The position numbers and the translations under genes were made by a program. The notes beneath the pieces are model-generated. The model was not told where the DNA came from. It made no database searches and saw only the letters and a program-made list of their open reading frames with translations. Of a DNA stretch of 42,650 nucleotides, positions 9,445 through 20,599 are shown piece after piece. The DNA lies in contig JAALKG010000004.1 in NCBI GenBank assembly GCA_011088145.1, positions 1 to 42,650 of the forward strand, in the 5' to 3' direction. Source of the DNA: Cyanobacteria bacterium MH1_Bin12. GTDB lineage: Bacteria; Cyanobacteriota; Cyanobacteriia; Cyanobacteriales; Cyanobacteriaceae. How positions within the stretch are numbered: position 1 is the first letter of the stretch; each line of letters starts with the position of its first letter.

Positions 9445-9999
9445 ATGCAAAATGCTGTTACAGCTGAAGTGGTAGAACCTTATGCAGAAGCCTTGATGTC
9501 CCTAGCTAAGGAAAAAAATCTTACAGATGCGATCGGAAATGATATTCGTTCTTTGCGAGAATTATTTGAACAGTCACCAGAGTTAAGAATTTTTTTAGCT
9601 AGTCCCTTGGTAGGTGCAGAGGATAACAAAGAAGTTATTAAAAAAATTGCCAGTGAGCAAATTAATCCTTTTTTGCTCAATTTTTTATTACTATTAGTTG
9701 ACCGTCAACGAATTAATGTCGTTGAAGGTGTATTCAACAAATATTTAGAAAGTCTGCGTAAACTCAACAATATAGTCTTAGCTGAAGTAACTTCTGCCAT
9801 CAGGCTATATGAAGGAGAAGCAGAAAAATTAGTAGAAAAGATCAAAGTTCTTACTGGTGCTGACGGTGTAGAAATGGAAACTAAAGTTGATGATGGCATC
9901 ATTGGTGGTGTCGTGATCAAAGTTGGTTCTCAAGTTTATGACGCTAGTATTAAAGGGCAATTACGTCGTATCCGTCGTAGTATGCTCGGTACAGTTTAA
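9445..9999 (+). CDS. atpH: ATP synthase F1 subunit delta
   Basis: 184 residues. The N-terminal six-helix domain (about 8-110, starting VVEPYAEALMSLAKEK) binds the top of alpha. The C-terminal part contains the conserved GGVVIKVGSQVYDASIKGQL stretch near 153-172. It joins the peripheral stalk to F1 on the cytoplasmic side of the thylakoid. The start follows atpF by six bases. Length is typical for cyanobacteria. Confidence 0.95.
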   Translation: MQNAVTAEVVEPYAEALMSLAKEKNLTDAIGNDIRSLRELFEQSPELRIFLASPLVGAEDNKEVIKKIASEQINPFLLNFLLLLVDRQRINVVEGVFNKYLESLRKLNNIVLAEVTSAIRLYEGEAEKLVEKIKVLTGADGVEMETKVDDGIIGGVVIKVGSQVYDASIKGQLRRIRRSMLGTV

Positions 10000-10121
10000 A
10001 AACGGATGACAAATAGTGATAATTTTTATTCAGATAAGTTCAATAATTCTGAGAAAATATTACTAATTTGTTCTCTAAATTTTGATTTGCTCTCAATTTG
10101 ATAAGCAAACTATTATTTTAA

Positions 10122-11651
<1,530 letters not shown>

Positions 11652-11697
11652 TAAGTACTTTTTATCAAGGGGAAAATCAAAAACGGTTTTTTACCAC

Positions 11698-11724
11698 TTT
11701 CCCCCCTAATTCAGGGGAAATTTT
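11698..11724 (+). terminator. Terminator-like hairpin between atpA and the gamma gene
   Basis: TTTCCCC (11698-11704) pairs with GGGGAAA (11714-11720) over a 9-base loop and is followed by TTTT (11721-11724). It lies 47 bp after the atpA stop. It may act as a partial terminator or an mRNA 3' stabiliser. Confidence 0.5.
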
Positions 11725-11802
11725 CATAAAATAATTTGTTAATTTGACCAAATAAAAGCTGGAAAAAATTTTTTTCAGCATAACTAAGGATGCTAAATTA
11801 CC

Positions 11803-11835
11803 AATTATTAATTATTAATTATTAATTATTAATTA
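11803..11835. repeat. Heptanucleotide tandem repeat (AATTATT), 4.7 copies
   Basis: The same 33-bp array as at 3233-3265: four copies of AATTATT plus AATTA. It ends only six bases before the gamma-subunit ATG (11842), thus occupying the place of a Shine-Dalgarno sequence. Confidence 0.75.
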
Positions 11836-11841
11836 AATATT

Positions 11842-12786
11842 ATGCCTAACTTAAAAGCGATTCGCGATCGCATTGACTCGGTAAAAAATACAAAAAAAAT
11901 TACAGAAGCTATGCGTCTGGTAGCTGCGGCTAAGGTAAGAAGAGCTCAAGAACAGGTTACTGCAACTCGTCCTTTTGCTGATAGCCTAGCACAGGTACTT
12001 CAAGGCTTACAAGGTCGTTTGAGCATGGAAGATGTTGATTTAGCATTATTACAAGAAAGAAAAGTTAACACCGTTGCTTTAGTAGTTGTTACAGGCGATC
12101 GAGGCTTATGTGGTGGTTATAATGCTAATATAATCAAGAAAGCCGAAATTAGAGCCGCCGAATTAAAAGCTCAAGGCGTGGGTTATACCTTCATTACAGT
12201 TGGTAGAAAAGCGAGTCAATATTTTAAACGTAGAGAAGAGTCTATTACTCAAAGTTTTATTGGCTTAGAACAGATTCCTACTTCTAATGATTCTCAAGGG
12301 ATTGCTGATGAGTTAGTTTCTTTATTCTTTTCTGAAGAAATCGATCGAGTTGAATTAATTTATACTCGTTTTGTTTCCTTAATTTCTTCTAAACCTGTAA
12401 TTCAAACTTTATTACCTTTAACTCCTCAAGGGTTAGAAGTACAAGATGACGAAATATTCCGTTTAATTGTACGTGGTGGTAAATTCCAAGTTGAAAGAGA
12501 AGATATTTCGGCGGAAGTAACCGAACTCTCTCCGTCAATGATTTTTGAACAAGATCCTGTTCAGATTTTAGATTCTTTATTACCCTTATATATTAATAAC
12601 CAATTATTAAGATCATTACAAGAGTCTGCTGCTAGTGAATTAGCAGCTCGTATGACTGCAATGAATAATGCAAGTCAAAATGCTAGTGATTTAATGAAAA
12701 GTTTAACTCTTTCTTATAACAAAGCTCGTCAAGCATCTATTACTCAACAACTTCTTGAGGTTGTTGCTGGTGCTAATTCTTTATAG
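11842..12786 (+). CDS. atpC: ATP synthase F1 subunit gamma
   Basis: 314 residues. The N-terminal helix ([20 protein letters not shown]) and C-terminal helix ([20 protein letters not shown]) form the rotating coiled-coil shaft. The phototroph-type insertion lies at about 195-235. It lacks the two regulatory cysteines of chloroplast gamma: the only Cys is Cys90 in GDRGLCGG, so thiol control should be absent, as usual in cyanobacteria. The gene closes the operon, 190 bp after atpA. That gap holds a terminator-like hairpin and the heptamer array and has no Shine-Dalgarno sequence. Confidence 0.96.
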   Translation: MPNLKAIRDRIDSVKNTKKITEAMRLVAAAKVRRAQEQVTATRPFADSLAQVLQGLQGRLSMEDVDLALLQERKVNTVALVVVTGDRGLCGGYNANIIKKAEIRAAELKAQGVGYTFITVGRKASQYFKRREESITQSFIGLEQIPTSNDSQGIADELVSLFFSEEIDRVELIYTRFVSLISSKPVIQTLLPLTPQGLEVQDDEIFRLIVRGGKFQVEREDISAEVTELSPSMIFEQDPVQILDSLLPLYINNQLLRSLQESAASELAARMTAMNNASQNASDLMKSLTLSYNKARQASITQQLLEVVAGANSL

Positions 12787-13064
12787 AATGATTTTAAATG
12801 GAGAAGTTCAGAATTCATTAGTTCAGTAGTTAATAAGTTTGTTTCTTCTATAACTTCTGCAACTTCTGCAACTTCTTCTATTTGTTAGTTATTAATGATT
12901 TGCGATCATTTTCACTTCAAGTAAATCCCATATCGATATTTCCATAACTCTTCACTTTTGTGAATAAGATATGACAAACAATCTGAAAAATCACTATAAT
13001 GGACAGTCTATAAACTATAAAATAAAACATTTTTAGTTATTCTAGTTAAGACTAAATATTAAGT

Positions 13065-14108
13065 ATGAGTAGTGAGTTCAGAGAATTATTAAAAAAAATT
13101 GGTAGTGGTGCCCATACCCACAAAAATTTAACATTTGAAGAAGCTGGTTTGGCTTTAGAAATGATGTTGACAGAAGTTGCCACTCCTGCTCAAATAGGGG
13201 CTTTTTTAATTGCTCATCGTATCAAACGTCCCACTGCTGAAGAATTAGGGGGAATGTTGAAAACTTATAATAGATTAGGTCCAAAAGTAGCGACATTAAA
13301 TAACTCTTCACCTTTGACTATCTTGGGTATTCCTTATGATGGAAGAACTCGTACTGCACCTATTTCTCCCGTTACCGCATTAATTTTAAGCTCGATGAAT
13401 GTCCCTGTGTTAATGCATGGTGGCACAACAATGCCCACTAAATATGGCTTGACATTGGCTGAAATTTGGGCAAGTTTAGGTGTTAATTTAACTGAACTTT
13501 CTCTCACTCAAGTTAATAAATTACTAGAAACAACTAACTTTGGTTTTCTCTATTTACCCCAACATTTTCCTCTAGCTCATAATTTAGTTACTTATCGAGA
13601 TCAAATTGGTAAACGTCCACCTTTAGCTACCTTAGAATTAATTTGGCATCCTTATGAAGGAAATACCCATGTAATAGCTGGTTATGTTCATCCTCCCACG
13701 GAAAAAATGATCAAAGGTGCATTACATTTAAACAACAAAGAAAAGTTTACTTTAATTAAGGGAATGGAGGGTAGTGGAGATTTAAAGTTATCTCAAACTA
13801 ATATTATCAGCATCGATCGTCATGATACTAGTGAAGGATCTCAATATCTGAAAATAAATCCACATCATCATAATTTAGATGGAGAAGACCCTGTTTTGGG
13901 TGACAAATTTAATTATTTCCAAGAGTTAAAAAAGACAATTCAAGGTCAAGAATCTAGTCTGACAAAAAGTTGTATTTTAAATGGCGGTTTTTATTTATGG
14001 CGTTGTGGTGTCACTAAAAATATTGAAGAGGGTTTAACAATTACTGCAACAATTCTTCAAGAAGGTAAGTTAGAAAAACATTTACAGAAGATAATTACAA
14101 ATTCTTAA
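13065..14108 (+). CDS. TrpD2-like protein (anthranilate phosphoribosyltransferase family, divergent)
   Basis: 347 residues. The N-terminal helical domain (about 1-70, with LTFEEAGLALEMMLTEVATPAQIGAFLIAHRIK) is typical of nucleoside/anthranilate phosphoribosyltransferases. The PRPP-binding loop of true TrpD (GTGGD) is replaced by GIPYDGRTRTAP, and the KHGN region reads VLMHGGTTMPTKYG. Anthranilate is therefore an unlikely substrate. YbiB/TrpD2 relatives share the fold and have been reported to bind nucleic acid. The C-terminal GMEGSGDLKLS segment matches the family's EG(S/M) region. No trp gene is nearby. Its function is unknown; the gene lies 84 bp before the epimerase. Confidence 0.75.
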   Translation: MSSEFRELLKKIGSGAHTHKNLTFEEAGLALEMMLTEVATPAQIGAFLIAHRIKRPTAEELGGMLKTYNRLGPKVATLNNSSPLTILGIPYDGRTRTAPISPVTALILSSMNVPVLMHGGTTMPTKYGLTLAEIWASLGVNLTELSLTQVNKLLETTNFGFLYLPQHFPLAHNLVTYRDQIGKRPPLATLELIWHPYEGNTHVIAGYVHPPTEKMIKGALHLNNKEKFTLIKGMEGSGDLKLSQTNIISIDRHDTSEGSQYLKINPHHHNLDGEDPVLGDKFNYFQELKKTIQGQESSLTKSCILNGGFYLWRCGVTKNIEEGLTITATILQEGKLEKHLQKIITNS

Positions 14109-14192
14109 TTAACCCTTAGGAATAAAAGTATCTGTCCATTGTCTGAAAAAATAAAATGTATAACCAACAATAAAACAAACTGATCTGTCTTC

Positions 14193-15380
14193 GTGAGCAA
14201 AATCAACAACATGGATTTTAAAAAACTAGCAACTCAATATCGGACTGAACTTATTAAAAACGTTCTACCTTTCTGGCAAAAGTATTCCCAAGATTTGGAA
14301 TATGGTGGTTTCTTTACCTGCTTATTACGAGATGGTCAAGTTTTTGATACTGACAAATTCATTTGGCTTCAAGCTCGTCAAGTGTGGACATTTTCCATGC
14401 TCTATAATTGTTTAGAGCAAGAACCCAAATGGCTTGTTATGGCAGAATATGGTGCTAATTTTCTACGAGAATACGGTCAAGATACATCTGGAAATTGGTA
14501 TTTCTCCTTGAACCAACAAGGTAAACCATTGGTGCAACCCTACAACATCTTTTCTGACTGCTTTGCGACTATGGCTTTTAGTCAGTTGTATCAAGCCACC
14601 CAAAACGAGGAATATGCTCAAATTGCTACCAGTACATTTCACAACATCCTTGAGCGTCAGAATAATCCCAAAGGTCAATATAATAAGCTTGTATCTGGTA
14701 CTCGTCCTCTCAAGAACTTTGCTTTACCAATGATTCTAAGTAATCTCTGCCTTGAGATTGAAGTACTACTAGAAAAAGAATTGGTAGAAACTACTATTCA
14801 AAACTTTATCCATGAAGTCATGGAAGTTTTCTATCAGCCCGAAAATGGTCTTATTTTAGAGAATGTTACTCCTGAAGGTCATTTTTCTGATTCTTTTGAA
14901 GGTCGCCTACTAAATCCTGGTCACTCCATTGAAGCGATGTGGTTCATGATAGATTTAGGTCACAGATGCAAAAATCAAATCTTGATAGATAAGGCCGTGG
15001 AAATAACCCTTTCTACCCTCGAATTTGGCTGGGATCAACAATATGGTGGATTGTTCTATTTTATGGATCTCAAAGGTTATCCTCCTCAACAACTCGAATG
15101 GGATCAAAAATTGTGGTGGGTACATTTAGAAACTTTAGTCGCTTTACTAAAAGCCTATCACCTGACATCCAATGAAGCATGTTGCCAATGGTTTAAAAAA
15201 GTACATGACTACACTTGGTCACATTTCTGTGATAGCGAATATGGAGAATGGTTTGGTTATCTCAATCGACAAGGGAAAATATTGTTGCCTCTCAAGGGTG
15301 GGAAATGGAAAGGATGTTTTCACGTACCAAGGGCTTTATTTCAATGTTCGCAAATACTAGAAACTATAGCCAGTAGATAA
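14193..15380 (+). CDS. N-acylglucosamine 2-epimerase (AGE/RnBP family)
   Basis: 395 residues from GTG 14193; ATG 14211 gives 389 and is equally plausible, as neither has a clear Shine-Dalgarno sequence. The protein is an (alpha/alpha)6 barrel. Recognisable segments are [53 protein letters not shown] (carrying one catalytic His) and [15 protein letters not shown] (the second catalytic His). It closely resembles the cyanobacterial enzyme characterised as interconverting N-acetylglucosamine and N-acetylmannosamine. The usual physiological role in cyanobacteria is unclear; it is cytosolic. Confidence 0.9.
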   Translation: MSKINNMDFKKLATQYRTELIKNVLPFWQKYSQDLEYGGFFTCLLRDGQVFDTDKFIWLQARQVWTFSMLYNCLEQEPKWLVMAEYGANFLREYGQDTSGNWYFSLNQQGKPLVQPYNIFSDCFATMAFSQLYQATQNEEYAQIATSTFHNILERQNNPKGQYNKLVSGTRPLKNFALPMILSNLCLEIEVLLEKELVETTIQNFIHEVMEVFYQPENGLILENVTPEGHFSDSFEGRLLNPGHSIEAMWFMIDLGHRCKNQILIDKAVEITLSTLEFGWDQQYGGLFYFMDLKGYPPQQLEWDQKLWWVHLETLVALLKAYHLTSNEACCQWFKKVHDYTWSHFCDSEYGEWFGYLNRQGKILLPLKGGKWKGCFHVPRALFQCSQILETIASR

Positions 15381-15720
15381 TTATGAATTTTGACGGTCAG
15401 CAAAATTATCCATACTTTTGTTAGTTATAATTAAAGTCTGAACATTAGGCAATTTAGCAAAGATATGAGTGATATCGATTTTTTGAATACTTTACCATTG
15501 ATTATCTCATCTTTATTGTCTTTGGTATTTGACTATGTCCGTTAAAAGATTAGTAATTAACCGAATGGTGAACCTTATCAATATAAACATATCGAATTGT
15601 ACTTAAGTTTGAAATTATTAATAGACCAGTTTTGATACTGTCATAAAACTTTTTAACTAACAATTACTGTACTTGCTGCCAATTTCTTGTAAATTGTGAT
15701 CATTGCCGATTTTAATAATT
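15381..15720. other. Intergenic region; one very short hydrophobic frame
   Basis: 340 bp. A 26-codon frame at 15465-15545 (starting MSDIDFLNTLP, hydrophobic, ending FDYVR) is the only coding-like piece. It lacks a Shine-Dalgarno sequence and is not called as a gene. Nothing else stands out. Confidence 0.35.
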
Positions 15721-18069
15721 ATGGAAAATCAAAGCAAAATAAATAGTTTCAATAGCTTAATAGAAAGAATCAAGTCCTTACCATCTCCGAAAACAGAAGA
15801 ATCAATTCTCCTGCGAGTATTAGTACAAGCGATGGTTATTGTTGGAATTATTGCTATCGACGTCGCCGCTCAAAGCCGTTTTCCGATGAGTTATTGGGCA
15901 ATACCTTTAAGTATAATTGGTGCTGTTGTTACTTGGCGTAGAAGAAAAAAAAGAAATATCGCTGTTAAATTTGGTTTAGCGATCGCGATGATTATTGCGT
16001 TAGTATTATTCTTAGGTAATCTACTCGGCAGTATCAATGATACCAGACTAGTATTAGCTGAATTATTAATACAGTTACAAGTTTTACATAGCTTTGATTT
16101 ACCCAGACGCAAAGACTTAGGTTATTCCATGGTCATTGGTTTAATTTTAATAGGGGTATCCGCTACTTTATCCCAAACTCTTGCTTTTGCTCCTTGGTTA
16201 CTATTACTCTTAATCATTGCTGTTCCAACTTTAATTCTCGATTATCGCTCTCGCATGGGATTAGATAGTTGGGATCAACTATGGCAACAAAAAAAGAAAC
16301 AGAATATTCCAGACAAAAATTATCAATCTATACCATCACAATATTCTTCCTTATCTCCTAAAAAACTCTTCTCTTCCATCTCAATTATTGTTGTTTTAGG
16401 TTTATTTATTTTCGCCATTATGCCTCGTTATCCAGGTTATCAAATTCAGAGTTTCCCTGTAAATGCACCTGATAACTATAAAAATCAAAACTTTGCCCAA
16501 GGAAATAAAAGTATAGTTAACCCAGGTTATAATCCCGACGGTACACCCAGCGATAATTTAATGGGAGGAAATGGAGAGGGTGAAAATGGTATTGACAGAG
16601 TGGATGATTCATCTTATTACGGTTTTAATACTCAAATTAATCAAAATTTTAGTGATACTATCACCAAGAAAAAACTCTGATTCCGCATTCGCTCTCAATA
16701 CCCTGGATTTTGGCGTGTATTAGGATTCGATCATTATACAGGGCAGGGATGGAAAATTCTAAGAGAAGACCAAACAGCTGATATTCAAAGACATCCTTGG
16801 AGTTATAAATTTGGTTTTCCTTCACCATTAGTTAAAGGAGAAACCCAAAAGGTTATTCAAACTTATACTACCGTTGCTGACGTACCTAATATCATTCCTC
16901 ATCTTCGTTATGCTAAATCTCTTTTTTTCCCGACTCCAGAAATTGCCTTGGACTCTGAAGGGGGTTTACGTTCACCTGCGGGATTAATAGAGGGTTTAAC
17001 CTATACTGTTATTTCTCGTGTACCTTATCGTAATCAAGAACAATTACAATTAGCAGGTAACAATTATCCTGATGTAATTCGTAAATATTATCTTGACTTA
17101 TCTCCAGAAATTAAAGACAAAATCAAGGTAAAGGCAGAGGATTTAATTGCTAAATCGAATCGAGAGTTAACATCTAATTATGATGTCGCTTTATATTTAG
17201 CTCAAGCTATTAAACAAAACTACAGTTGGCAACAAAATATTCCTCCATTAAAAGAGGGAGAGGATTTAACTGAGGCTTTTCTCTATAAAAATCAAGGTGG
17301 TTATCCTGATCAATTTGCAACAGTATACACTTTGATGTTGCGATCGCTAAATATACCAGCAAGGTTAGTTGTCGGTTTTGCTCCTGGGAAATTTAATCCT
17401 TTTACAGGTTATTATTTAGTACATAATACCGATGCTTATGCCATGACAGAAGTTTATTTTCCTGATTATGGTTGGTTTTATTTTGATCCGTTGCCTGGTC
17501 ACGAAATTATACCTCCATCTTTTCAAGATCAAAATCCTTTTGGTGTTTTAGGTTTATTATGGAAATGGGTAGCGAGCTTCTTACCTCCACCTTTTACCGC
17601 TTTTATTTCGACCATTTTTGCTAAAATAACTCAAGGAATATTAGGTGTTTTTCAAACTGGCTGGCTTGGTAAATTATGGCAGTTTGTTACGGGTAGTTTT
17701 ATTGGTGTTTTACTGGGAATATTAGGTGCTATAGTCCTAGCTTTCTTCGGTTAGTTAACGGTTAATTACTTGCAAAAATTGACCTATGTTCGCTACTTAA
17801 ATAAACTCCATCCTTTGGCTAAATTATACCGAGAAATGCTGGATTTATTGCAAGAAAAAGGTCATCCCAAACATCAGGCTCAAACTCCTTATGAATATGT
17901 TCAAAGTTTAAATAATATTTTTATAGGTGAGCAGTTAGAAATTATTACTGTAATTAGTAATAGTTACGTACAATGGCGTTACGGTAATGTTAATTGTAAT
18001 TTAGATTATTTGCGATCGCAATTTAAACTATTACAAAATAGCTTTGAAAGTAGTCGTCTCAAACCATAA
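15721..18069 (+). pseudogene. DUF3488/transglutaminase-like membrane protein gene with two in-frame stop codons
   Basis: One 782-codon reading frame from ATG 15721 to TAA 18067-18069, interrupted by TGA at 16678-16680 (codon 320) and TAG at 17752-17754 (codon 678). There is no frameshift; coding similarity continues in the same frame after each stop (FRIRSQYPGFWRVLGFD after the first; LNKLHPLAKLYREMLDLL after the second). Codons 25-235 hold several membrane helices (DUF3488), codons ~400-600 the transglutaminase-like domain, codons 650-677 a membrane helix, and the tail resembles DUF4129. The usual catalytic Cys is Pro529 (GGYPDQFA) and the usual His is Tyr573 (DAYAMTEVYF); Asp589 remains. 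Translation could at most yield fragments unless the stops are read through. Confidence 0.85.
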
Positions 18070-18126
18070 AAAAATAATGTCTGCGATCTCTTGGTGACAA
18101 AAGTCATCAGCAACCACAGACATTAT
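18068..18126 (-). terminator. Intrinsic terminator of petD (minus strand)
   Basis: ATAATGTCTG (18074-18083) and CAGACATTAT (18117-18126) form a perfect 10-bp stem. A second inner stem, TGGTGAC/GTCATCA around AAAA, extends the structure. On the minus strand the stem is followed by seven T (18074-18068). It lies 25 bp after the petD stop and also separates the convergent transglutaminase-like gene. Confidence 0.8.
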
Positions 18127-18151
18127 AAATTAATGTATTCGTAAAAACTAT

Positions 18152-18649
18152 TTAGAATAAACCTAAAGTCAAAGATTTATCAATAGGGAATACAGAACCA
18201 GCACCTAACCAAAGTGTTACAGCAGTACCGAATAAAAATACAGCCATAGCAATAGGACGACGGAAAGGATTTTGGAATTTATTGACACTTTCAATGAAAG
18301 GAATAGCCATTAAACCTAAAGGAATAGCTGCTTGACAAGCAATACCTAAAAGTTTGTTAGGAAGAACACGTAAAATTTGGAAAACAGGGTATAAATACCA
18401 CTCAGGTAAAATTTCCAAAGGAGTTGCAAAAGGATCAGCAGGTTCACCAATCATACCTGGATCTAAAATTGATAAACCAACGATTAAACCTAATGTACCA
18501 AGAATACAAACAGGGAACATATAGAGAATATCGTTAGGCCAAGCAATCTCACCATAATAATTATGACCCATATTTTGAGCTAATTTAGCTCTTAATTTAG
18601 GATCGGCTAGATCAGGTTTTTTAATCAATTGAGAATTTGGATTTGACAT
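18152..18649 (-). CDS. petD: Cytochrome b6f complex subunit IV
   Basis: 165 residues from ATG 18649. An upstream in-frame ATG (18670) would add seven residues, but family members begin close to the chosen start. [25 protein letters not shown] is followed by three membrane helices (about 41-62, 96-118 and 133-152). The quinol-site motif PEWY is at 82-85. Subunit IV and cytochrome b6 together match cytochrome b of bc1 complexes; the complex carries electrons from plastoquinol to plastocyanin or cytochrome c6 in the thylakoid. It follows petB on the same strand, but a terminator-like hairpin lies between them. Confidence 0.97.
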   Translation of the reverse strand: MSNPNSQLIKKPDLADPKLRAKLAQNMGHNYYGEIAWPNDILYMFPVCILGTLGLIVGLSILDPGMIGEPADPFATPLEILPEWYLYPVFQILRVLPNKLLGIACQAAIPLGLMAIPFIESVNKFQNPFRRPIAMAVFLFGTAVTLWLGAGSVFPIDKSLTLGLF

Positions 18650-18760
18650 AATTGAATTTATTTCCCTCAACTTATAGTCTAAAGAGAACCAAAATAAGCC
18701 AGAATATTTTTATTTTATTCTGAAGTATTTAAGTTCATGCCATGAATTATTAGTAAATAC

Positions 18761-18801
18761 AAAAAAGACGATCTAAGTAATTGTTCAACATTTAGATCGT
18801 C
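18761..18801 (-). terminator. Terminator-like hairpin between petB and petD
   Basis: GACGATCTAA (18767-18776) and TTAGATCGTC (18792-18801) form a perfect 10-bp stem with a 15-base loop. On the minus strand it is followed directly by TTTTTT (18766-18761). It starts 20 bases past the petB stop, before petD. It could limit read-through or protect the 3' end of a petB message. Confidence 0.75.
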
Positions 18802-18820
18802 ATATATTAATTATTAGAGT

Positions 18821-19489
18821 TTACAAAGGACCAGAAATACCTTGCTTACGAATTAGTAAGAAGTGTAATAACATAAATACAGCCATGAACCATGGTAAAA
18901 CAAAGGTATGAATGGTGTAGAAACGGGTTAAGGTTGCTTGACCAACACTTGCTCCACCTCTTAACAATTCAACCATTTGGTCACCAACTACAGGAATAGC
19001 TGCAGGTACACCAGAAACGATTTTAACCGCCCAGTAACCAACTTGGTCCCAAGGTAAAGAATAACCCGTTACACCGAAAGAAACGGTAATAACAGCCATA
19101 GTTACACCTACAACCCAAGTTAATTCACGAGGTTTTTTGAAACCGCCAGTTAAGTAAACACGGAACACGTGAAGAATTAACATCAACACCATCATACTGG
19201 CAGACCAGCGATGGACAGAACGAATTAACCAACCAAAGTTAACTTCATTCATAATAAATTGAACAGAGTTAAAGGCTTCGGCAACGGTGGGTTTGTAATA
19301 AAAAGTCATTGCAAACCCAGTGGCAAATTGGATTAAGAAGCAAGTCAAAGTAATTCCACCTAAACAGTAAAAGATATTTACATGGGGAGGAACATATTTA
19401 CTGCTAATATCATCAGAGATCGCTTCGACTTCTAGACGATCGTTAAACCATTTATAAACAGGAGAATCGGTTACTTGTTTAGTAAACAT
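18821..19489 (-). CDS. petB: Cytochrome b6
   Basis: 222 residues, seven longer at the N-terminus than the 215-residue plant protein. Four membrane helices are visible. The b-heme ligands are His93 and His107 in the second helix and His194 and His209 in the fourth. Cys42 (FYCLGG) corresponds to the residue that binds heme c(n) covalently. It is the core redox subunit of the cytochrome b6f complex in the thylakoid. It lies upstream of petD on the minus strand, separated by 171 bp that contain a terminator-like stem. A long 5' region (up to rpsU at 20081) precedes it. Confidence 0.98.
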   Translation of the reverse strand: MFTKQVTDSPVYKWFNDRLEVEAISDDISSKYVPPHVNIFYCLGGITLTCFLIQFATGFAMTFYYKPTVAEAFNSVQFIMNEVNFGWLIRSVHRWSASMMVLMLILHVFRVYLTGGFKKPRELTWVVGVTMAVITVSFGVTGYSLPWDQVGYWAVKIVSGVPAAIPVVGDQMVELLRGGASVGQATLTRFYTIHTFVLPWFMAVFMLLHFLLIRKQGISGPL

Positions 19490-20080
19490 TAAGCCCTAAA
19501 CTATTTATTATTATTATGTACAGTGATTTTTATGAGCAAATTTCAGGAGATATAATCATCTCACCAGAAGAAAAAGATTAATCGACTTTTAGTTTGACTT
19601 TATTACCAAAAGTAACAGATACAAATAACTTTAAAGACGATTAATCTTAACTTACCGCCAAAATCTATAAATCCGAATGTTTTTATTTATTACCTTCAAA
19701 GATTTATGATTTATGATTTCTTGATTACATATAATCTATATGAAATTATATCATGACGTTGTAGCAAGGTTAGACATCATCAAGCTAGGTTATAGCTCTA
19801 TCTACTCACTAAACAAAATTTAACATATCTTTCAGTTTCTTTGCTAGTTATCACCCACTGTTAATGCAAATTTTTATATTATTGGCCCTAAATATCAAAG
19901 CAAGTCTCAAGTATTAGAATTAACCATACTTTTCGACTTGCCTCAAAATTTTGACTAAAAATTATATTTAATTTTTCCATCTTATCTAGTGACCCATTAA
20001 TATCAATTACCAGTCATTGAAACCACAATAAAATTGGTATATTAATAAAAATGATTTGACGAGTACTAGATAAAGCTAAT
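19490..20080. other. petB 5' region and rpsU 3' region
   Basis: 591 bp without a gene. It contains the long-range hairpin at 19574-19648 and AT-rich DNA with several near -10 boxes. I could not assign the petB promoter. A weak AT-only stem (AAAAATTA 19957-19964 with TAATTTTT 19969-19976) lies after rpsU. Confidence 0.4.
19574..19648 (-). other. Large hairpin upstream of petB
   Basis: AAGATTAATCG (19574-19584) and CGATTAATCTT (19638-19648) are a perfect 11-bp inverted repeat. After one mismatch, CTTT (19586-19589) and AAAG (19633-19636) extend it. On the minus strand the second arm runs into CTTTTTCTTC. It sits 85 bp before the petB start, inside the likely leader. Confidence 0.5.
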
Positions 20081-20257
20081 TTAACGAAAGCGTTTTTTAC
20101 GACGGGCTACAGCTTTGCGTTTTTTCTTTTCAATGGGGGTTTCATAATGACGCAAACGTTTAATATCTGCAAAAATACCTGCTTTAGAAACTTGTCTTTT
20201 GAAGCGACGTAAAGCTGATTCTATATTCTCATTCTGTCCCACAACCACTTGGGTCAT
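20081..20257 (-). CDS. rpsU: 30S ribosomal protein S21
   Basis: 58 residues from ATG 20257 ([20 protein letters not shown]...) to TAA 20081-20083. The strongly basic C-terminus ([16 protein letters not shown]) and the length are diagnostic of bS21. A perfect Shine-Dalgarno AGGAGG lies seven bases before the start. A TATAAT box on the minus strand (20314-20309) may be its -10. The protein sits at the mRNA exit region of the 30S subunit and affects initiation. Confidence 0.96.
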   Translation of the reverse strand: MTQVVVGQNENIESALRRFKRQVSKAGIFADIKRLRHYETPIEKKKRKAVARRKKRFR

Positions 20258-20377
20258 GCAAATTCCTCCTGATTTTTCAAAACAATATAGTAAAAATAAC
20301 AGTTTTCTATTATATCTTAATTCAAACTCCTGTTCTTGGATTATGACAAAATAATTTTTGATTCTACTAAATAATCT

Positions 20378-20599
20378 CTAGGGCGTGTCATCAATTAAGC
20401 CAAATCGAGTATGAACCACTCGAAAATCTCCAAATCTTTCTGGTAAATCTCTCCAAGGTATACCGGCTCGATATCGATCTAAGACTGCTTCAACAAATAG
20501 TCGATTGTCTTTGGCTGTAACTCCTACAGTACCTGGACGACCAGGAAGCATATTTTTAATTCTATCCCATTGGTCATCCCTTAAAGCATAACGGCGCAT
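20378..20599 (-). pseudogene. IS5-family transposase, N-terminal fragment
   Basis: 73 codons from ATG 20599. The first ~65 residues (MRRYALRDDQWDRI, then VEAVLDRYRAGIPWRDLPERFG) match the DUF4096 N-terminal domain of IS5/IS427-group transposases. The last residues (GLIDDTP) are encoded by the terminal inverted repeat. No DDE catalytic residues remain. The deletion fuses the N-terminal part directly to the opposite end of the element. Confidence 0.85.

Noticed and set aside
12841-12885. ACTTCTGCA-type tandem repeat after the gamma gene as a CRISPR-like array
   Set aside because: Only two to three 9-bp copies with no spacers; simple low-complexity sequence.
15465-15545. 26-codon hydrophobic frame MSDIDFLNTLP...
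   Set aside because: Too short and without a ribosome-binding site or promoter to support it.
16678-16680. TGA as a recoded sense codon
   Set aside because: TGA ends gatB and the SRPBCC gene normally, TAG also interrupts the same gene, and no recoding structure was seen.
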